Origin: an uncultured Bacteroidales bacterium
Lineage (GTDB): Bacteria > Bacteroidota > Bacteroidia > Bacteroidales > UBA932
Assembly (NCBI GenBank): GCA_946415475.1
Contig: CAMKSQ010000002.1
Location: 62,001 to 126,000, forward strand
DNA length: 64,000 bases
Direction: 5' to 3'
Shown here: piece after piece, positions 25,368 through 32,933 of the stretch
How the letters are laid out: each line of letters starts with the position of its first letter
How positions within the stretch are numbered: position 1 is the stretch's first letter
Notes under the pieces: model-generated
The model's input: the letters and a program-made list of their open reading frames with translations, nothing else
Databases searched by the model: none
What the model was told of the DNA's origin: nothing
Program-made: the position numbers and the translations under genes

Positions 25368-26594
25368 ATGAAGCTGATGCAACGCATACGCCGCTTTATC
25401 CAACGGCACATTTTCATCTACGAAGACTTAGACACGGCCGGAGCCGCCCAGCGCATCAAAAGCAATATCTGGTTCCGGGGCACCAATGTCTGGATTCTCG
25501 CCTTTTCCATCATCATCGCCTCCGTAGGCCTGAACGTGAACTCCACGGCGGTGATTATCGGCGCCATGCTCATCTCCCCGCTCATGGGTCCTATCATCGG
25601 CGCCGGTTTGGCGCTGGGAACCAATGACTTGGACCTGCTCAAAGCGGCCGGAAGGAACCTGCTCATCATGGTGATAATCTCCCTGGTGGCATCGACCCTC
25701 TTTTTCCTTATGTCTCCCCTGGCGCTGGTGAATCCTACGGAGCTGGAGGCACGCACAAGCCCTACCATTTACGACGTTCTTATTGCCCTGTTCGGCGGTC
25801 TGGCCGGGATTCTGGAGAATAGCCGCAAGGAGCGCGGGACCGTGCTTTCGGGCGTTGCCATTGCCACGGCGCTCATGCCGCCGCTGTGCACCGCCGGTTA
25901 TGGTCTGGCGCACTGGCAGCTGCATTTCTTCTTTGGCGCGCTGTACCTGTTCATCATCAACAGCGTTTTCATTGCACTGGCTACTTACCTGATGGTCAAG
26001 TACCTGCATTTCGAGAAGGTGGCCGGCCTGGATGTAGCCAGCGCCAAACGCCGCCGCAATATCATCTCGGTCGTGCTGGCTGTTGTGCTTATTCCCAGCA
26101 TCGGGACGGCTTTCGAGCTTATCGGCGACAACAATTACGAGCGCAACGTGCGGATGATGATGGATGAAAGCCGCTTCGTGGGCCCGCACACGTACGTGTA
26201 CGATTTTACAGTTAAGGGCCGTACGGCAGAGTTCTCCCTGGCCGGAGAACCGCTCACGGAGGAGGCCCGCACGGCCTTCCTGGAACGGGCTGCCAAACAT
26301 AAGATCAAGGAAAAAACCATTACCATTACGGAGCATTCGCTGGGCATGAGCCAGAGGGACATGGACAACCTCATCAACGAGGTCTATGCCCGCACGGAAG
26401 CGGAACTGGACGAGAACGATGAACAAATCGGCAGTTTCGAAGCCCGCCTGAAGTCGCTGGAAGGCCGCATGGAAGGGGTTATCGCCATGAACGATTCCCT
26501 CCATACCCGCAATCTGGCGCTGCAGCACCAGGCCGACTCCCTCAAGCGTGTGGCCGATTCCCTTGCCCGTCGCCGCTCCGGCAAGAAAAAATAA
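25368..26594 (+). CDS. DUF389 (TIGR00341-type) membrane protein
   Basis: 408 residues from the ATG at 25368. An earlier in-frame ATG at 25338 precedes the -7 box and is unlikely. Residues about 45-230 contain six or seven membrane helices with the DUF389 core: SVGLNVNSTAVIIGAMLISP, MGPIIGAGLALG, SGVAIATALMPPLCTAGYGL. The C-terminal ~170 residues are soluble, including a coiled-coil end (SLEGRMEGVIAMNDSLHTRN) and a Lys/Arg-rich tail. Function not established; transport is usually supposed from topology. The gene is monocistronic between fprA and tRNA-Cys. Confidence 0.85.
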   Translation: MKLMQRIRRFIQRHIFIYEDLDTAGAAQRIKSNIWFRGTNVWILAFSIIIASVGLNVNSTAVIIGAMLISPLMGPIIGAGLALGTNDLDLLKAAGRNLLIMVIISLVASTLFFLMSPLALVNPTELEARTSPTIYDVLIALFGGLAGILENSRKERGTVLSGVAIATALMPPLCTAGYGLAHWQLHFFFGALYLFIINSVFIALATYLMVKYLHFEKVAGLDVASAKRRRNIISVVLAVVLIPSIGTAFELIGDNNYERNVRMMMDESRFVGPHTYVYDFTVKGRTAEFSLAGEPLTEEARTAFLERAAKHKIKEKTITITEHSLGMSQRDMDNLINEVYARTEAELDENDEQIGSFEARLKSLEGRMEGVIAMNDSLHTRNLALQHQADSLKRVADSLARRRSGKKK

Positions 26595-26597
26595 ATT

Positions 26598-26627
26598 TTG
26601 CGAATTCTGAAAAAGATACTATCTTTG
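26598..26627 (+). promoter_or_regulatory. Promoter of tRNA-Cys
   Basis: TTG (26598-26600), 19 bases, then TATCTTTG (26620-26627), an exact fit to the Bacteroidota consensus. It lies 11 bases before the tRNA, directly after the DUF389 stop codon. Confidence 0.8.
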
Positions 26628-26638
26628 CAATCCTTTCT

Positions 26639-26709
26639 GGTGCTATGGCCGAGCGGTTAGGCACAGGTCTGCAAAACCTGCTACAGCGGTTCGATTCCGC
26701 TTGGCACCT
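26639..26709 (+). tRNA. tRNA-Cys (anticodon GCA)
   Basis: The acceptor stem GGTGCTA pairs with TGGCACC. The D arm is GCC-GAGCGGTTA-GGC, the anticodon stem-loop CAGGT-CTGCAAA-ACCTG gives anticodon GCA, and the T arm is GCGG-TTCGATT-CCGC. The discriminator is T, as expected for cysteine. The CCA end is not encoded. Confidence 0.95.
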
Positions 26710-26716
26710 CCCCAAT

Positions 26717-26750
26717 GAGGTTGACTCTCTTCTGAGTTAACCTCTTTTTT
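26717..26750 (+). terminator. Terminator of tRNA-Cys
   Basis: GAGGTTGACTC and GAGTTAACCTC form an 11-bp stem with one G-T pair, followed by seven T residues. Confidence 0.85.
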
Positions 26751-26764
26751 TGTCATGCACCGCC

Positions 26765-26913
26765 TCCTCATCCCGTACTTGCCCTTTCCCCCTCATCCCG
26801 GACTTGATCCGGGATCTCCTTCCTGGCTTGCCCTTTCCCCCTCATCCCGGACTTGATCCGGGATCTCCTTCCTGGCTTGCCCTTCCTCATCCCGGTCCCG
26901 ACCGGAAATCTCC
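26765..26913. repeat. Family B repeat cluster with a 49-bp tandem duplication
   Basis: A 49-bp unit beginning CCTCATCCCGGACTTGATCC occurs twice in tandem (26791-26839 and 26840-26888), with a truncated copy before (26765-26790) and a diverged copy after (26885-26913, CCTCATCCCGGTCCCGACCG). Each has an internal palindrome ATCCCGGA...TCCGGGAT. A related copy is at 63811-63839. The wider gene-free stretch 26751-27585 holds this cluster, two hairpins, a probable small RNA, an A+T-rich segment and the tdh terminator. Confidence 0.85.
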
Positions 26914-26919
26914 TTGCGC

Positions 26920-26994
26920 GAAGGTCCACCACATGGACCTTCAATACACTTTTCCCGGCATTTTTTTGCGCGAAGGTCCACGCCTTGGACCTTC
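26920..26994. repeat. Two hairpins repeated 52 bp apart (GAAGGTCCA/TGGACCTTC)
   Basis: GAAGGTCCA-CCACA-TGGACCTTC (26920-26942) and GAAGGTCCA-CGCCT-TGGACCTTC (26972-26994) have identical 9-bp arms and different loops. Both are preceded by TTGCGC. Confidence 0.8.
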
Positions 26995-27160
26995 AGGACA
27001 ACAGAAGGAATACCAACCTCATCCTTAAAAACACGCAAAAACAAGGACGAGAGGGCCCCAAAGCGGGTTTCATCCTTAAAAACAGCCTAAAATGAGGACG
27101 AGGTGAGCGAGAATCAGGAGTGGAACGGGATTGACACTCTTTTTTTTTGCCAAAAGGCAT

Positions 27161-27281
27161 AAAAAAAAAAGAGTGTCGGCCTGTCTCAGGCGGACGCTCT
27201 TACTAACCACATAATTAATAACACTAAAACTAATAACCAATAGAATGATTCCGTCAAGAGAACCTTGCTTCCTCATTCCGG
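27161..27281 (-). ncRNA. Probable small non-coding RNA (~120 nt)
   Basis: A complete promoter (TTG-N19-TACCTTTG, 27314-27285) faces a strong terminator: stem GAGCGTCCGCCTG / CAGGCCGACACTC (27199-27171), then ten T residues (27170-27161). Only about 120 bases lie between them. The one reading frame inside runs through the terminator stem and is not convincing. The terminator half GAGTGTC (27171-27177) can instead pair with GACACTC at 27133-27139 through the A10/T9 tracts, giving a second, exclusive hairpin. I do not recognise an RNA family. Confidence 0.55.
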
Positions 27282-27284
27282 ATA

Positions 27285-27314
27285 CAAAGGTACGGCATTT
27301 TTTGGGATTTGCAA
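27285..27314 (-). promoter_or_regulatory. Promoter of the probable small RNA
   Basis: On the minus strand, TTTG (27315-27312), 19 bases, then TACCTTTG (27292-27285). A/T tracts lie upstream, as in strong promoters. Confidence 0.7.
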
Positions 27315-27518
27315 ATTTTTTCAAAAGATTTTTTACAATTTTTTTACTTAATATACTAACTCGTTGATTTATAGTTACTTAAATTTAAAGCAAAATTTGG
27401 TCCATGGTTTTGTAAATAATTTAATAAGCCACCACGGGTATGTCAGATGCGTTTTTGACTTTTTCAAAAGGGCTTAAGCACTCGCGCATACTTACAGATT
27501 GTAAGCAAAATAAAAAAT

Positions 27519-27541
27519 AGCGCTTACAAATCGTAAGCGCT
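27519..27541 (-). terminator. Terminator of tdh
   Basis: AGCGCTTAC (27519-27527) and GTAAGCGCT (27533-27541) are perfect 9-bp arms with a 5-base loop, followed on the minus strand by ATTTTTTATTTT. It lies about 45 bases after the tdh stop. Confidence 0.85.
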
Positions 27542-27585
27542 ACCCTATCTTTTACTTTCAACTTTCCGTGCCCGGTCACGGACAC

Positions 27586-28545
27586 CTACTGGATGCCCAG
27601 TTTAAGTCGCAGATTCTTAATCATATCCACCGTCATACTGTCCATATCGAACGTCGGTTTCCAATCCCATTCTTCACGGGCGCAGCTGTCATCCATGCTG
27701 TCCGGCCAGGAGGTGGCAATGGCCTGGCGAACCGGGTCCACCTCATAGCGCACCTGCAACGACGGAATATATTCCCGGATTTTGGCAAAGATCTGCTCCG
27801 GCTCAAAGCTCATGGAGGCAATGTTGAAGGAATTGCGGTGTTTGAGGCGGGAAGGATCCGCTTCCATGAGCATCATGGCGGCATGCAGGGCATCCGGCAT
27901 GTACATCATATCCATATAAGTGCCCGGAGCAATAGGACAGGTGAACTCCTCCCCTTTTACGGCGCTATAATACACCTCCACGGCGTAGTCCGTGGTGCCG
28001 CCACCCGGCAGCGTGGTGTAAGAGATAAGGCCCGGGAAACGGACCGAACGGGTATCCACCCCATATTTATGGAAATAATAATCGCTCAGGAGCTCCGTGG
28101 CCACCTTGGTGACGCCATACATGGAACGGGGACGCTGGATGGTATCCTGCGGCGTGCCCACATGCGGCGTTTCCGGACCAAAAGAGCCGATGGAAGAAGG
28201 CGTAAACACCGCCACGCCCTTTTCACGGGCAATTTCCAGGATATTGAGCAAGCCGTTCATCTGAATATCCCAGGCCAGCAGGGGCTTGCGTTCCGCAACG
28301 GCCGAAAGCAGTGCCGCCAGATTATAAATGGTGTCTATCTTATAACGGGTGACGATTTCCGCCAGGCCGGCAGCATCACGCACGTCCGCAATGGCTGACG
28401 GGCCGCTCTCAAGCAACTCCCCTTTGGGCTCCGCGCCGGGAATATAACCCGCAACAACCGTGCTCTGAGGGATTTCACGCCTCAGTTTCATCGTCAATTC
28501 CGAGCCAATTTGGCCGGTAGAACCCACCACCAGGATATTCTTCAT
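27586..28545 (-). CDS. tdh: L-threonine 3-dehydrogenase, SDR/epimerase-like type
   Basis: 319 residues. The N-terminal NAD-binding motif is ILVVGSTGQIGSEL, and the catalytic pair is in RSMYGVTKVATE (YxxxK). The overall form is that of the UDP-galactose epimerase-like threonine dehydrogenases, which oxidise threonine to 2-amino-3-oxobutyrate. Its divergent neighbour is kbl, the enzyme that uses this unstable product, which strongly supports threonine as substrate over a sugar nucleotide. It has its own promoter (28598-28568) and terminator (27541-27519). Cytoplasmic. Confidence 0.88.
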   Translation of the reverse strand: MKNILVVGSTGQIGSELTMKLRREIPQSTVVAGYIPGAEPKGELLESGPSAIADVRDAAGLAEIVTRYKIDTIYNLAALLSAVAERKPLLAWDIQMNGLLNILEIAREKGVAVFTPSSIGSFGPETPHVGTPQDTIQRPRSMYGVTKVATELLSDYYFHKYGVDTRSVRFPGLISYTTLPGGGTTDYAVEVYYSAVKGEEFTCPIAPGTYMDMMYMPDALHAAMMLMEADPSRLKHRNSFNIASMSFEPEQIFAKIREYIPSLQVRYEVDPVRQAIATSWPDSMDDSCAREEWDWKPTFDMDSMTVDMIKNLRLKLGIQ

Positions 28546-28567
28546 AACAGTTCTTAGTTTAGCAACG

Positions 28568-28598
28568 CAAATTTATAATTTTTTATGTACATATTCAA
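28568..28598 (-). promoter_or_regulatory. Promoter of tdh
   Basis: On the minus strand, TTG (28598-28596), 20 bases, TAAATTTG (28575-28568), 22 bases before the tdh ATG. A TAAATTTG at 28610-28617 on the plus strand is the likely -7 box of kbl, so the two promoters are back to back. Confidence 0.7.
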
Positions 28599-28647
28599 GA
28601 TAAAAACGCTAAATTTGAAAGCAGAAACCATTAATAACACCTATATC

Positions 28648-29838
28648 ATGTACGGAAAATTCCAAGCATATCTCCAAAATGAACTAAAAGCCATCGAAGA
28701 GGCCGGACTGTACAAAAAAGAGCGGAATATCGCCAGCCCGCAAAGTGCAGAAATCACCCTCCAGGATGGCAGCAAAGCCCTAAACTTCTGTGCAAACAAC
28801 TATCTTGGCCTGGCGGACAATCCCCGCCTGATCGCCGCTGCCAAAAAGGCCATGGACAACCGTGGCTACGGCATGTCCTCCGTCCGCTTCATCTGCGGCA
28901 CCCAGGACATCCACAAGGAGCTGGAAAAAGCCATTGCAGACTACTTCCACACGGAGGACGCCATCCTGTATGCCGCCTGCTTCGACGCCAATGGCGGTGT
29001 GTTTGAGCCCCTGCTCAGCGCGGAGGACGCCATCATCTCGGACTCCCTGAACCACGCATCCATCATCGACGGCGTGCGTCTGTGCAAGGCCCAGCGCTTC
29101 CGTTATGCCAACGCAGACATGGCAGACCTGGAAGAAAAGCTCAAAGAGGCCCAGGCGTGCCGATTCCGCATTATCGTCACGGACGGTGTCTTCTCCATGG
29201 ACGGCAACGTGGCTCCGATGGACAAGATCTGCGCCCTGGCAGAGCAATATGACGCCCTGGTCATGGTGGACGAGAGCCACAGCGCAGGCGTGGTGGGCCC
29301 TACCGGCCATGGCGTGGCGGAGCAGTTTAACTGCTATGGCCGCATCGATATCTTTACCGGCACCCTGGGCAAGGCCTTCGGCGGCGCCGTAGGCGGGTTC
29401 ACCACCGGCCGCAAGGAAATTATCGACATGCTCCGTCAGCGCAGCCGTCCGTACCTGTTCTCCAACTCCATTCCGCCCATGGTGGCCGGCGCGGCACTGG
29501 AAACCTTCCGCATCCTGAAAGAAAGCAACGCCCTGCACGACAAACTGCAGGAGAACGTGAACTACTTCCGCGACAAGATGCTGGCCGCCGGCTTCGACAT
29601 CAAGCCCACCCAGAGCGCCATTTGCGCCGTCATGCTGTACGACGCTCCCCTGTCCCAGAAATTCGCCGCCAAGATGGCTGAGGAAGGCATCTTTGTCACG
29701 GGATTCTACTATCCGGTGGTGCCCAAGGGCCAGGCCCGCATCCGCGTACAGTTAAGTGCTGCACACGAAAAAGCGCATCTGGACAAAGCCATTGCAGCCT
29801 TTATTAAGGTTGGAAAAGAATTAGGCGTGCTTAAATAG
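28648..29838 (+). CDS. kbl: Glycine C-acetyltransferase (2-amino-3-ketobutyrate CoA ligase)
   Basis: 396 residues from the ATG at 28648 (MYGKFQAYLQNELKAIEEAG), the normal start and length for Kbl; the open frame upstream covers the promoter. It is a PLP-dependent alpha-oxoamine synthase: NFCANNYLGLADNP near the N-terminus, VMVDESHSAGVVG with the PLP-contacting Asp and His, and the PLP lysine in FTGTLGKAFGGAVGG. It cleaves 2-amino-3-oxobutyrate with CoA to glycine and acetyl-CoA, completing the pathway begun by tdh. It overlaps the convergent gtrA-like gene by 8 bases. Confidence 0.95.
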   Translation: MYGKFQAYLQNELKAIEEAGLYKKERNIASPQSAEITLQDGSKALNFCANNYLGLADNPRLIAAAKKAMDNRGYGMSSVRFICGTQDIHKELEKAIADYFHTEDAILYAACFDANGGVFEPLLSAEDAIISDSLNHASIIDGVRLCKAQRFRYANADMADLEEKLKEAQACRFRIIVTDGVFSMDGNVAPMDKICALAEQYDALVMVDESHSAGVVGPTGHGVAEQFNCYGRIDIFTGTLGKAFGGAVGGFTTGRKEIIDMLRQRSRPYLFSNSIPPMVAGAALETFRILKESNALHDKLQENVNYFRDKMLAAGFDIKPTQSAICAVMLYDAPLSQKFAAKMAEEGIFVTGFYYPVVPKGQARIRVQLSAAHEKAHLDKAIAAFIKVGKELGVLK

Positions 29839-30358
29839 CCTCCTGATCGGTATCTTCCGGGCGTTCGGGGACTTCCTCGGACGCCTGCTTTTTTTTCTTG
29901 CTGGGCTTTCCGAAGATAACAAACTCGCTCATGAAGAAGTTGAAGCCTCCGGAGAAGCACAGACCCAGGAGGTTGCACAGCACGGGCTCCATCGACCAGT
30001 CCTGCATCCAGTTCAGGGCTACGAAGAGGAAGTGAAGGCCCTGCATGGCCACGAATTTAATGAGATAGGCGCCGATGGAGGCTGCATTATATGCCAGGAA
30101 ATGCCGGAAGAAAGACCGTACGGAACGCTGGCTGATGCGCTCCTTCCAGACAAAGAAGTATGCAATGACAAAGTTAACCAACGCAGCCACCTCGAAGGAA
30201 ACGGTGGGCGCTATCCAGAAACTGCCCCAATAGTTGCCTTCGAACACATGGGTCGCCAGCCACCAGTGCAAGCCCAAGTCCACCACTGTCCCAGCGCTGC
30301 TGGTGACCATGAACATGAAGAACTTGGTGAGTATTTCTTTCTTGGTTCTAGGTTGCAT
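29831..30358 (-). CDS. GtrA-like membrane protein
   Basis: 175 residues from the ATG at 30358; codons further upstream overlap the promoter. Four predicted membrane helices fit the GtrA family: KFFMFMVTSSAGTVVDLGLH, VAALVNFVIAYFFVW, a third near residues 95-115, and LCFSGGFNFFMSEFVIFG. GtrA-like proteins are linked to moving lipid-linked sugars across the membrane for cell-surface glycans. The C-terminus is Lys-rich then acidic. The promoter TTG-N19-TATCTTTG (30398-30367) ends 8 bases before the ATG, giving a very short leader. No glycosyltransferase partner is adjacent. Confidence 0.85.
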   Translation of the reverse strand: MQPRTKKEILTKFFMFMVTSSAGTVVDLGLHWWLATHVFEGNYWGSFWIAPTVSFEVAALVNFVIAYFFVWKERISQRSVRSFFRHFLAYNAASIGAYLIKFVAMQGLHFLFVALNWMQDWSMEPVLCNLLGLCFSGGFNFFMSEFVIFGKPSKKKKQASEEVPERPEDTDQEAI

Positions 30359-30366
30359 ACGTTCCG

Positions 30367-30412
30367 CAAAGATACAATTTTTTGTATTTCTCGCAAAATT
30401 GGTATAATTTCG
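30367..30412. promoter_or_regulatory. Overlapping divergent promoters of gtrA-like (-) and glsB-like (+) genes
   Basis: Minus strand: TTG (30398-30396 region), 19 bases, TATCTTTG (30374-30367). Plus strand: TTG (30382-30384), 20 bases, TAATTTCG (30405-30412, one mismatch to consensus). The two 30-bp promoters share about 17 bases, so simultaneous use is not possible. Confidence 0.65.
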
Positions 30413-30432
30413 CATTGTACTATTACGTGTAT

Positions 30433-31425
30433 ATGAGCCAAAAACCTATTATTCCGCCTGTTGACAAAGCGCTGTTGAAGGCTGAATTAACCCCTGACAC
30501 CCTTCTGCGCACCACCAACCGTGCCGGAAACGAACTGTATGTAGTGGGCCCCGAGTCCAGGAACGTCCTCCGGGAAATCGGCCGTTTGCGGGAAATCGCC
30601 TTCCGTGCGGGCGGCGGCGGCACCGGCGAAGCGCTGGATCTGGATAAATTCGACACGGACCCCGCCTACGGATACCGCCAGCTGGTTCTGTGGGATCCGG
30701 AAGCAGAGGAAATCATCGGCGGATACCGTTTCTGCATCTGCGACGAAGCCGTTTACGACAAATACGGACAGCCCATCCTCACCTCCTCGCACATGTTCGA
30801 GTTCTCCAAGAAGTTCCTGGAAGACTATCTCCCCTACACCCTGGAGCTGGGCCGCAGTTTTGTGTCGATTGAATATCAAAGTTCCAAAGCCGGTTCCAAG
30901 AGCCTGTATGCCCTGGACAACCTCTTCGACGGCATTGGTGCCATCGGCGTCCTTTACAAGAAAACCATCAAATATTTCTTCGGAAAAGCCACCATCTATC
31001 GCGAATACCCCACAGAGGCCCGCGAAATGATTATGGTCTTCATGAAAAAGTACTTCGGGGAAGGCCACAAGCTCATCCACATCCGCAAGGAAGTCAAGGT
31101 GGAAAACCCTGGCAGATACACCAAGTTGTTCAAAGGCCTGGAGTACAAAGACGCGTACAAAGTATTGAAGGGAGAAATCCAGAAAATGGGTGTATCCATT
31201 CCCCCGCTGGTGAACACCTACATGAACCTTTCCCCGAGCATGATCTTCTTCGGGACGGGTATCAATGACGAATTTGGCGATATTTACGATTCCGGCATCC
31301 TCATCAATTTCCAGGACCTGTATCCGGAAAAGAGCAAACGCCACGTGGAATCCTTCACGGCCCTTGGCTGGCGCACCATCAAGCAGATGCTCAAACGCTT
31401 CAGCCTGCGGAAACCTACTTTCTGA
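30433..31425 (+). CDS. glsB: GNAT-fold N-acyltransferase, GlsB/OlsB-like (glycine lipid synthesis)
   Basis: 330 residues from the ATG at 30433. The N-terminal 200 residues form an acyl-ACP-dependent GNAT-type N-acyltransferase of the putative hemolysin/OlsB group: LREIAFRAGGGGTGEALDLD, then QLVLWDPEAEEIIGGYRFC, then ELGRSFVSIEY. In Bacteroides thetaiotaomicron, GlsB acylates glycine and GlsA adds the second acyl chain. A GlsA-like acyltransferase lies 1.5 kb downstream, supporting the same pathway. Ornithine-lipid or another N-acyl amino acid product cannot be excluded from sequence. It overlaps the convergent DUF5715 gene by 11 bases. Confidence 0.72.
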   Translation: MSQKPIIPPVDKALLKAELTPDTLLRTTNRAGNELYVVGPESRNVLREIGRLREIAFRAGGGGTGEALDLDKFDTDPAYGYRQLVLWDPEAEEIIGGYRFCICDEAVYDKYGQPILTSSHMFEFSKKFLEDYLPYTLELGRSFVSIEYQSSKAGSKSLYALDNLFDGIGAIGVLYKKTIKYFFGKATIYREYPTEAREMIMVFMKKYFGEGHKLIHIRKEVKVENPGRYTKLFKGLEYKDAYKVLKGEIQKMGVSIPPLVNTYMNLSPSMIFFGTGINDEFGDIYDSGILINFQDLYPEKSKRHVESFTALGWRTIKQMLKRFSLRKPTF

Positions 31426-32143
31426 CCGTAATGTGGAAGCAGCTTTGCTTGCGCTCGAACTTGATGTAACAGGTTCCGGGCTGGTCGTGTATGTCCTTGA
31501 GCACCTGACTTAACGTAGCACGCAGATAGGACTGCGGCACATCTTCGTAGGGACGGCCCAGATACTCCGGAATTTTCACATAGTTCCAATAAGAAAGGTC
31601 GAAGGTGGTGCCGTACCGGTGCGTGGAATTCTCCGACGCATTGACGTTGAAACGGCGAAGCTTGGCCACATCCGCCTCTGTGCGAAGCACGGAAGTAACA
31701 ATCAACTTATTGGGATTGAGCCCTTTGGAAGCAAGGGAGTCTTGAAAATTCTTGCCGATAAGGTCCAACAGTTCCTTGGCCGATGGAATGAGGTACGGGA
31801 TGGAGTGCGTAAGGGAATCTACCACATAGGTATCGGTATCTTCCAACTTGACCAGCTTGGTTTTCAGTTGCTCAGCCGCCTCACGGTCCGCTACCGGCGG
31901 CACGCCGATGGCCTGGGCCAACTTGAGCTGGGTTTCATTCATGTCGTTGAATTCCCGGGTGAAGTTAACGTCGTAAATGCGGGAACGGACGGGATGGTTC
32001 TCGATGAGACCCAGCGCCAGCCAGGCTTCCTCTGCCTCCCGTGCAGCACGTTCCCGGGCGCGGGCCCGATGGGTGACAGTAAGATAAACGCCCAGAGAGG
32101 CTATAATGATGACAACGGCTAAACGGAGATACTTTTCTAACAT
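31415..32143 (-). CDS. DUF5715 / M15-like peptidase, membrane anchored
   Basis: 242 residues. One N-terminal membrane helix (residues about 5-25) would leave the rest in the periplasm. The C-terminal 110 residues have the LAS (VanY/M15) metallopeptidase pattern: VTSVLRTEADVAKLRR, then NSTHRYGTTFDLSYWNY (HxxGxxxD zinc ligands) and the final CFHITVR (HxH-like His). Peptidoglycan D-Ala-D-Ala carboxypeptidase or endopeptidase activity is the likely role, but it is inferred. It sits convergent to the glsB-like gene and divergent from the CDP-alcohol phosphotransferase gene, so it is probably monocistronic. Confidence 0.8.
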   Translation of the reverse strand: MLEKYLRLAVVIIIASLGVYLTVTHRARARERAAREAEEAWLALGLIENHPVRSRIYDVNFTREFNDMNETQLKLAQAIGVPPVADREAAEQLKTKLVKLEDTDTYVVDSLTHSIPYLIPSAKELLDLIGKNFQDSLASKGLNPNKLIVTSVLRTEADVAKLRRFNVNASENSTHRYGTTFDLSYWNYVKIPEYLGRPYEDVPQSYLRATLSQVLKDIHDQPGTCYIKFERKQSCFHITVRK

Positions 32144-32191
32144 AGTTACAAATATACGAATTATTCATTTTCCCAAACACAAAATTATTAC

Positions 32192-32199
32192 TAATTTTG
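32192..32199 (+). promoter_or_regulatory. -7 box upstream of the CDP-alcohol phosphotransferase gene
   Basis: TAATTTTG, 20 bases before the ATG at 32220. No clear TTG is found at the expected -33 position. Confidence 0.45.
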
Positions 32200-32219
32200 C
32201 ATGCTATTAAGAGAAAGCT

Positions 32220-32930
32220 ATGAGTGAAGAAAAGAAACAAGCCGCACGCATCCAGACGTCTATTCTGAATGCTGCAGAAAGAAAAGTACTAATCTGGCTG
32301 GCAGAACGCATGCCGGCCTGGGTCACCTCCGACATGCTCACGTTCGTAGGCTTTATCGGGGCCTGTGTCGTCGCTGCCGGTTACGCCCTTTCCAATTTGA
32401 ATCTCAACTGGTTGTGGCTGGCCAACCTGGGTCTGCTGATCAACTGGTTCGGAGACTCCCTGGACGGTTCCCTCGCCCGCGTCCGCAACACCCAGCGCAA
32501 AATCTATGGTTTTTATATCGACCATAACGTAGATGTCATCAACGAGACCATCATGTTCATAGGCGTGGGCTGCAGCCCTTTGGTGAACATGAGCTTTGCC
32601 ATGCTGGCCCTGGTGGGCTATTTCATGCTCAGCATCTTCGTTTACATCAACTGCCACCTCAAAGGGGAAATGCGCCTGACCTACGGCGGCCTGGGCCCCA
32701 CCGAGTTCCGGATTATCCTGGTCCTGGTAAACATTGCCTTCTGCTATATTCCCTGGCTCACGGAGTGGAAACAGCCCGTCACCATTTTCCATAACGAGTT
32801 CATGGTGGGCCTGTTCGACTACATTGCCGTGGCCATTTCCATTCTCCTTTTTGTTTTCTACTTGGTGGGCTTCTTCCGGGATGCCAAATACTTCTCCAGG
32901 CTGGATCCTCCCAAAAAGAAGGAAGAATAA
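32220..32930 (+). CDS. CDP-alcohol phosphatidyltransferase family protein
   Basis: 236 residues with about six membrane helices. The family signature D-x2-D-G-x2-A-R-x8-G-x3-D-x3-D is complete in DSLDGSLARVRNTQRKIY followed by GFYIDHNVD. Such enzymes move a phosphatidyl or related group from a CDP-activated donor to an alcohol acceptor (glycerol-phosphate, serine, inositol-phosphate). The acceptor cannot be told from sequence. It is followed after 3 bases by the GlsA-like acyltransferase and then an SDR, so a membrane-lipid role is likely. Confidence 0.88.
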   Translation: MSEEKKQAARIQTSILNAAERKVLIWLAERMPAWVTSDMLTFVGFIGACVVAAGYALSNLNLNWLWLANLGLLINWFGDSLDGSLARVRNTQRKIYGFYIDHNVDVINETIMFIGVGCSPLVNMSFAMLALVGYFMLSIFVYINCHLKGEMRLTYGGLGPTEFRIILVLVNIAFCYIPWLTEWKQPVTIFHNEFMVGLFDYIAVAISILLFVFYLVGFFRDAKYFSRLDPPKKKEE

Positions 32931-32933
32931 GCC

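Noticed and set aside
26791..26913. Possible CRISPR array
   Set aside because: Units are direct tandem copies without unique spacers, only about three copies, and no cas gene is present.
27076..27324. 82-codon minus-strand frame (MRKQGSLDGIILLV start)
   Set aside because: It runs through both hairpins of the terminator and its T-run. A short ORF inside the small RNA cannot be fully excluded, but the full frame is not credible.
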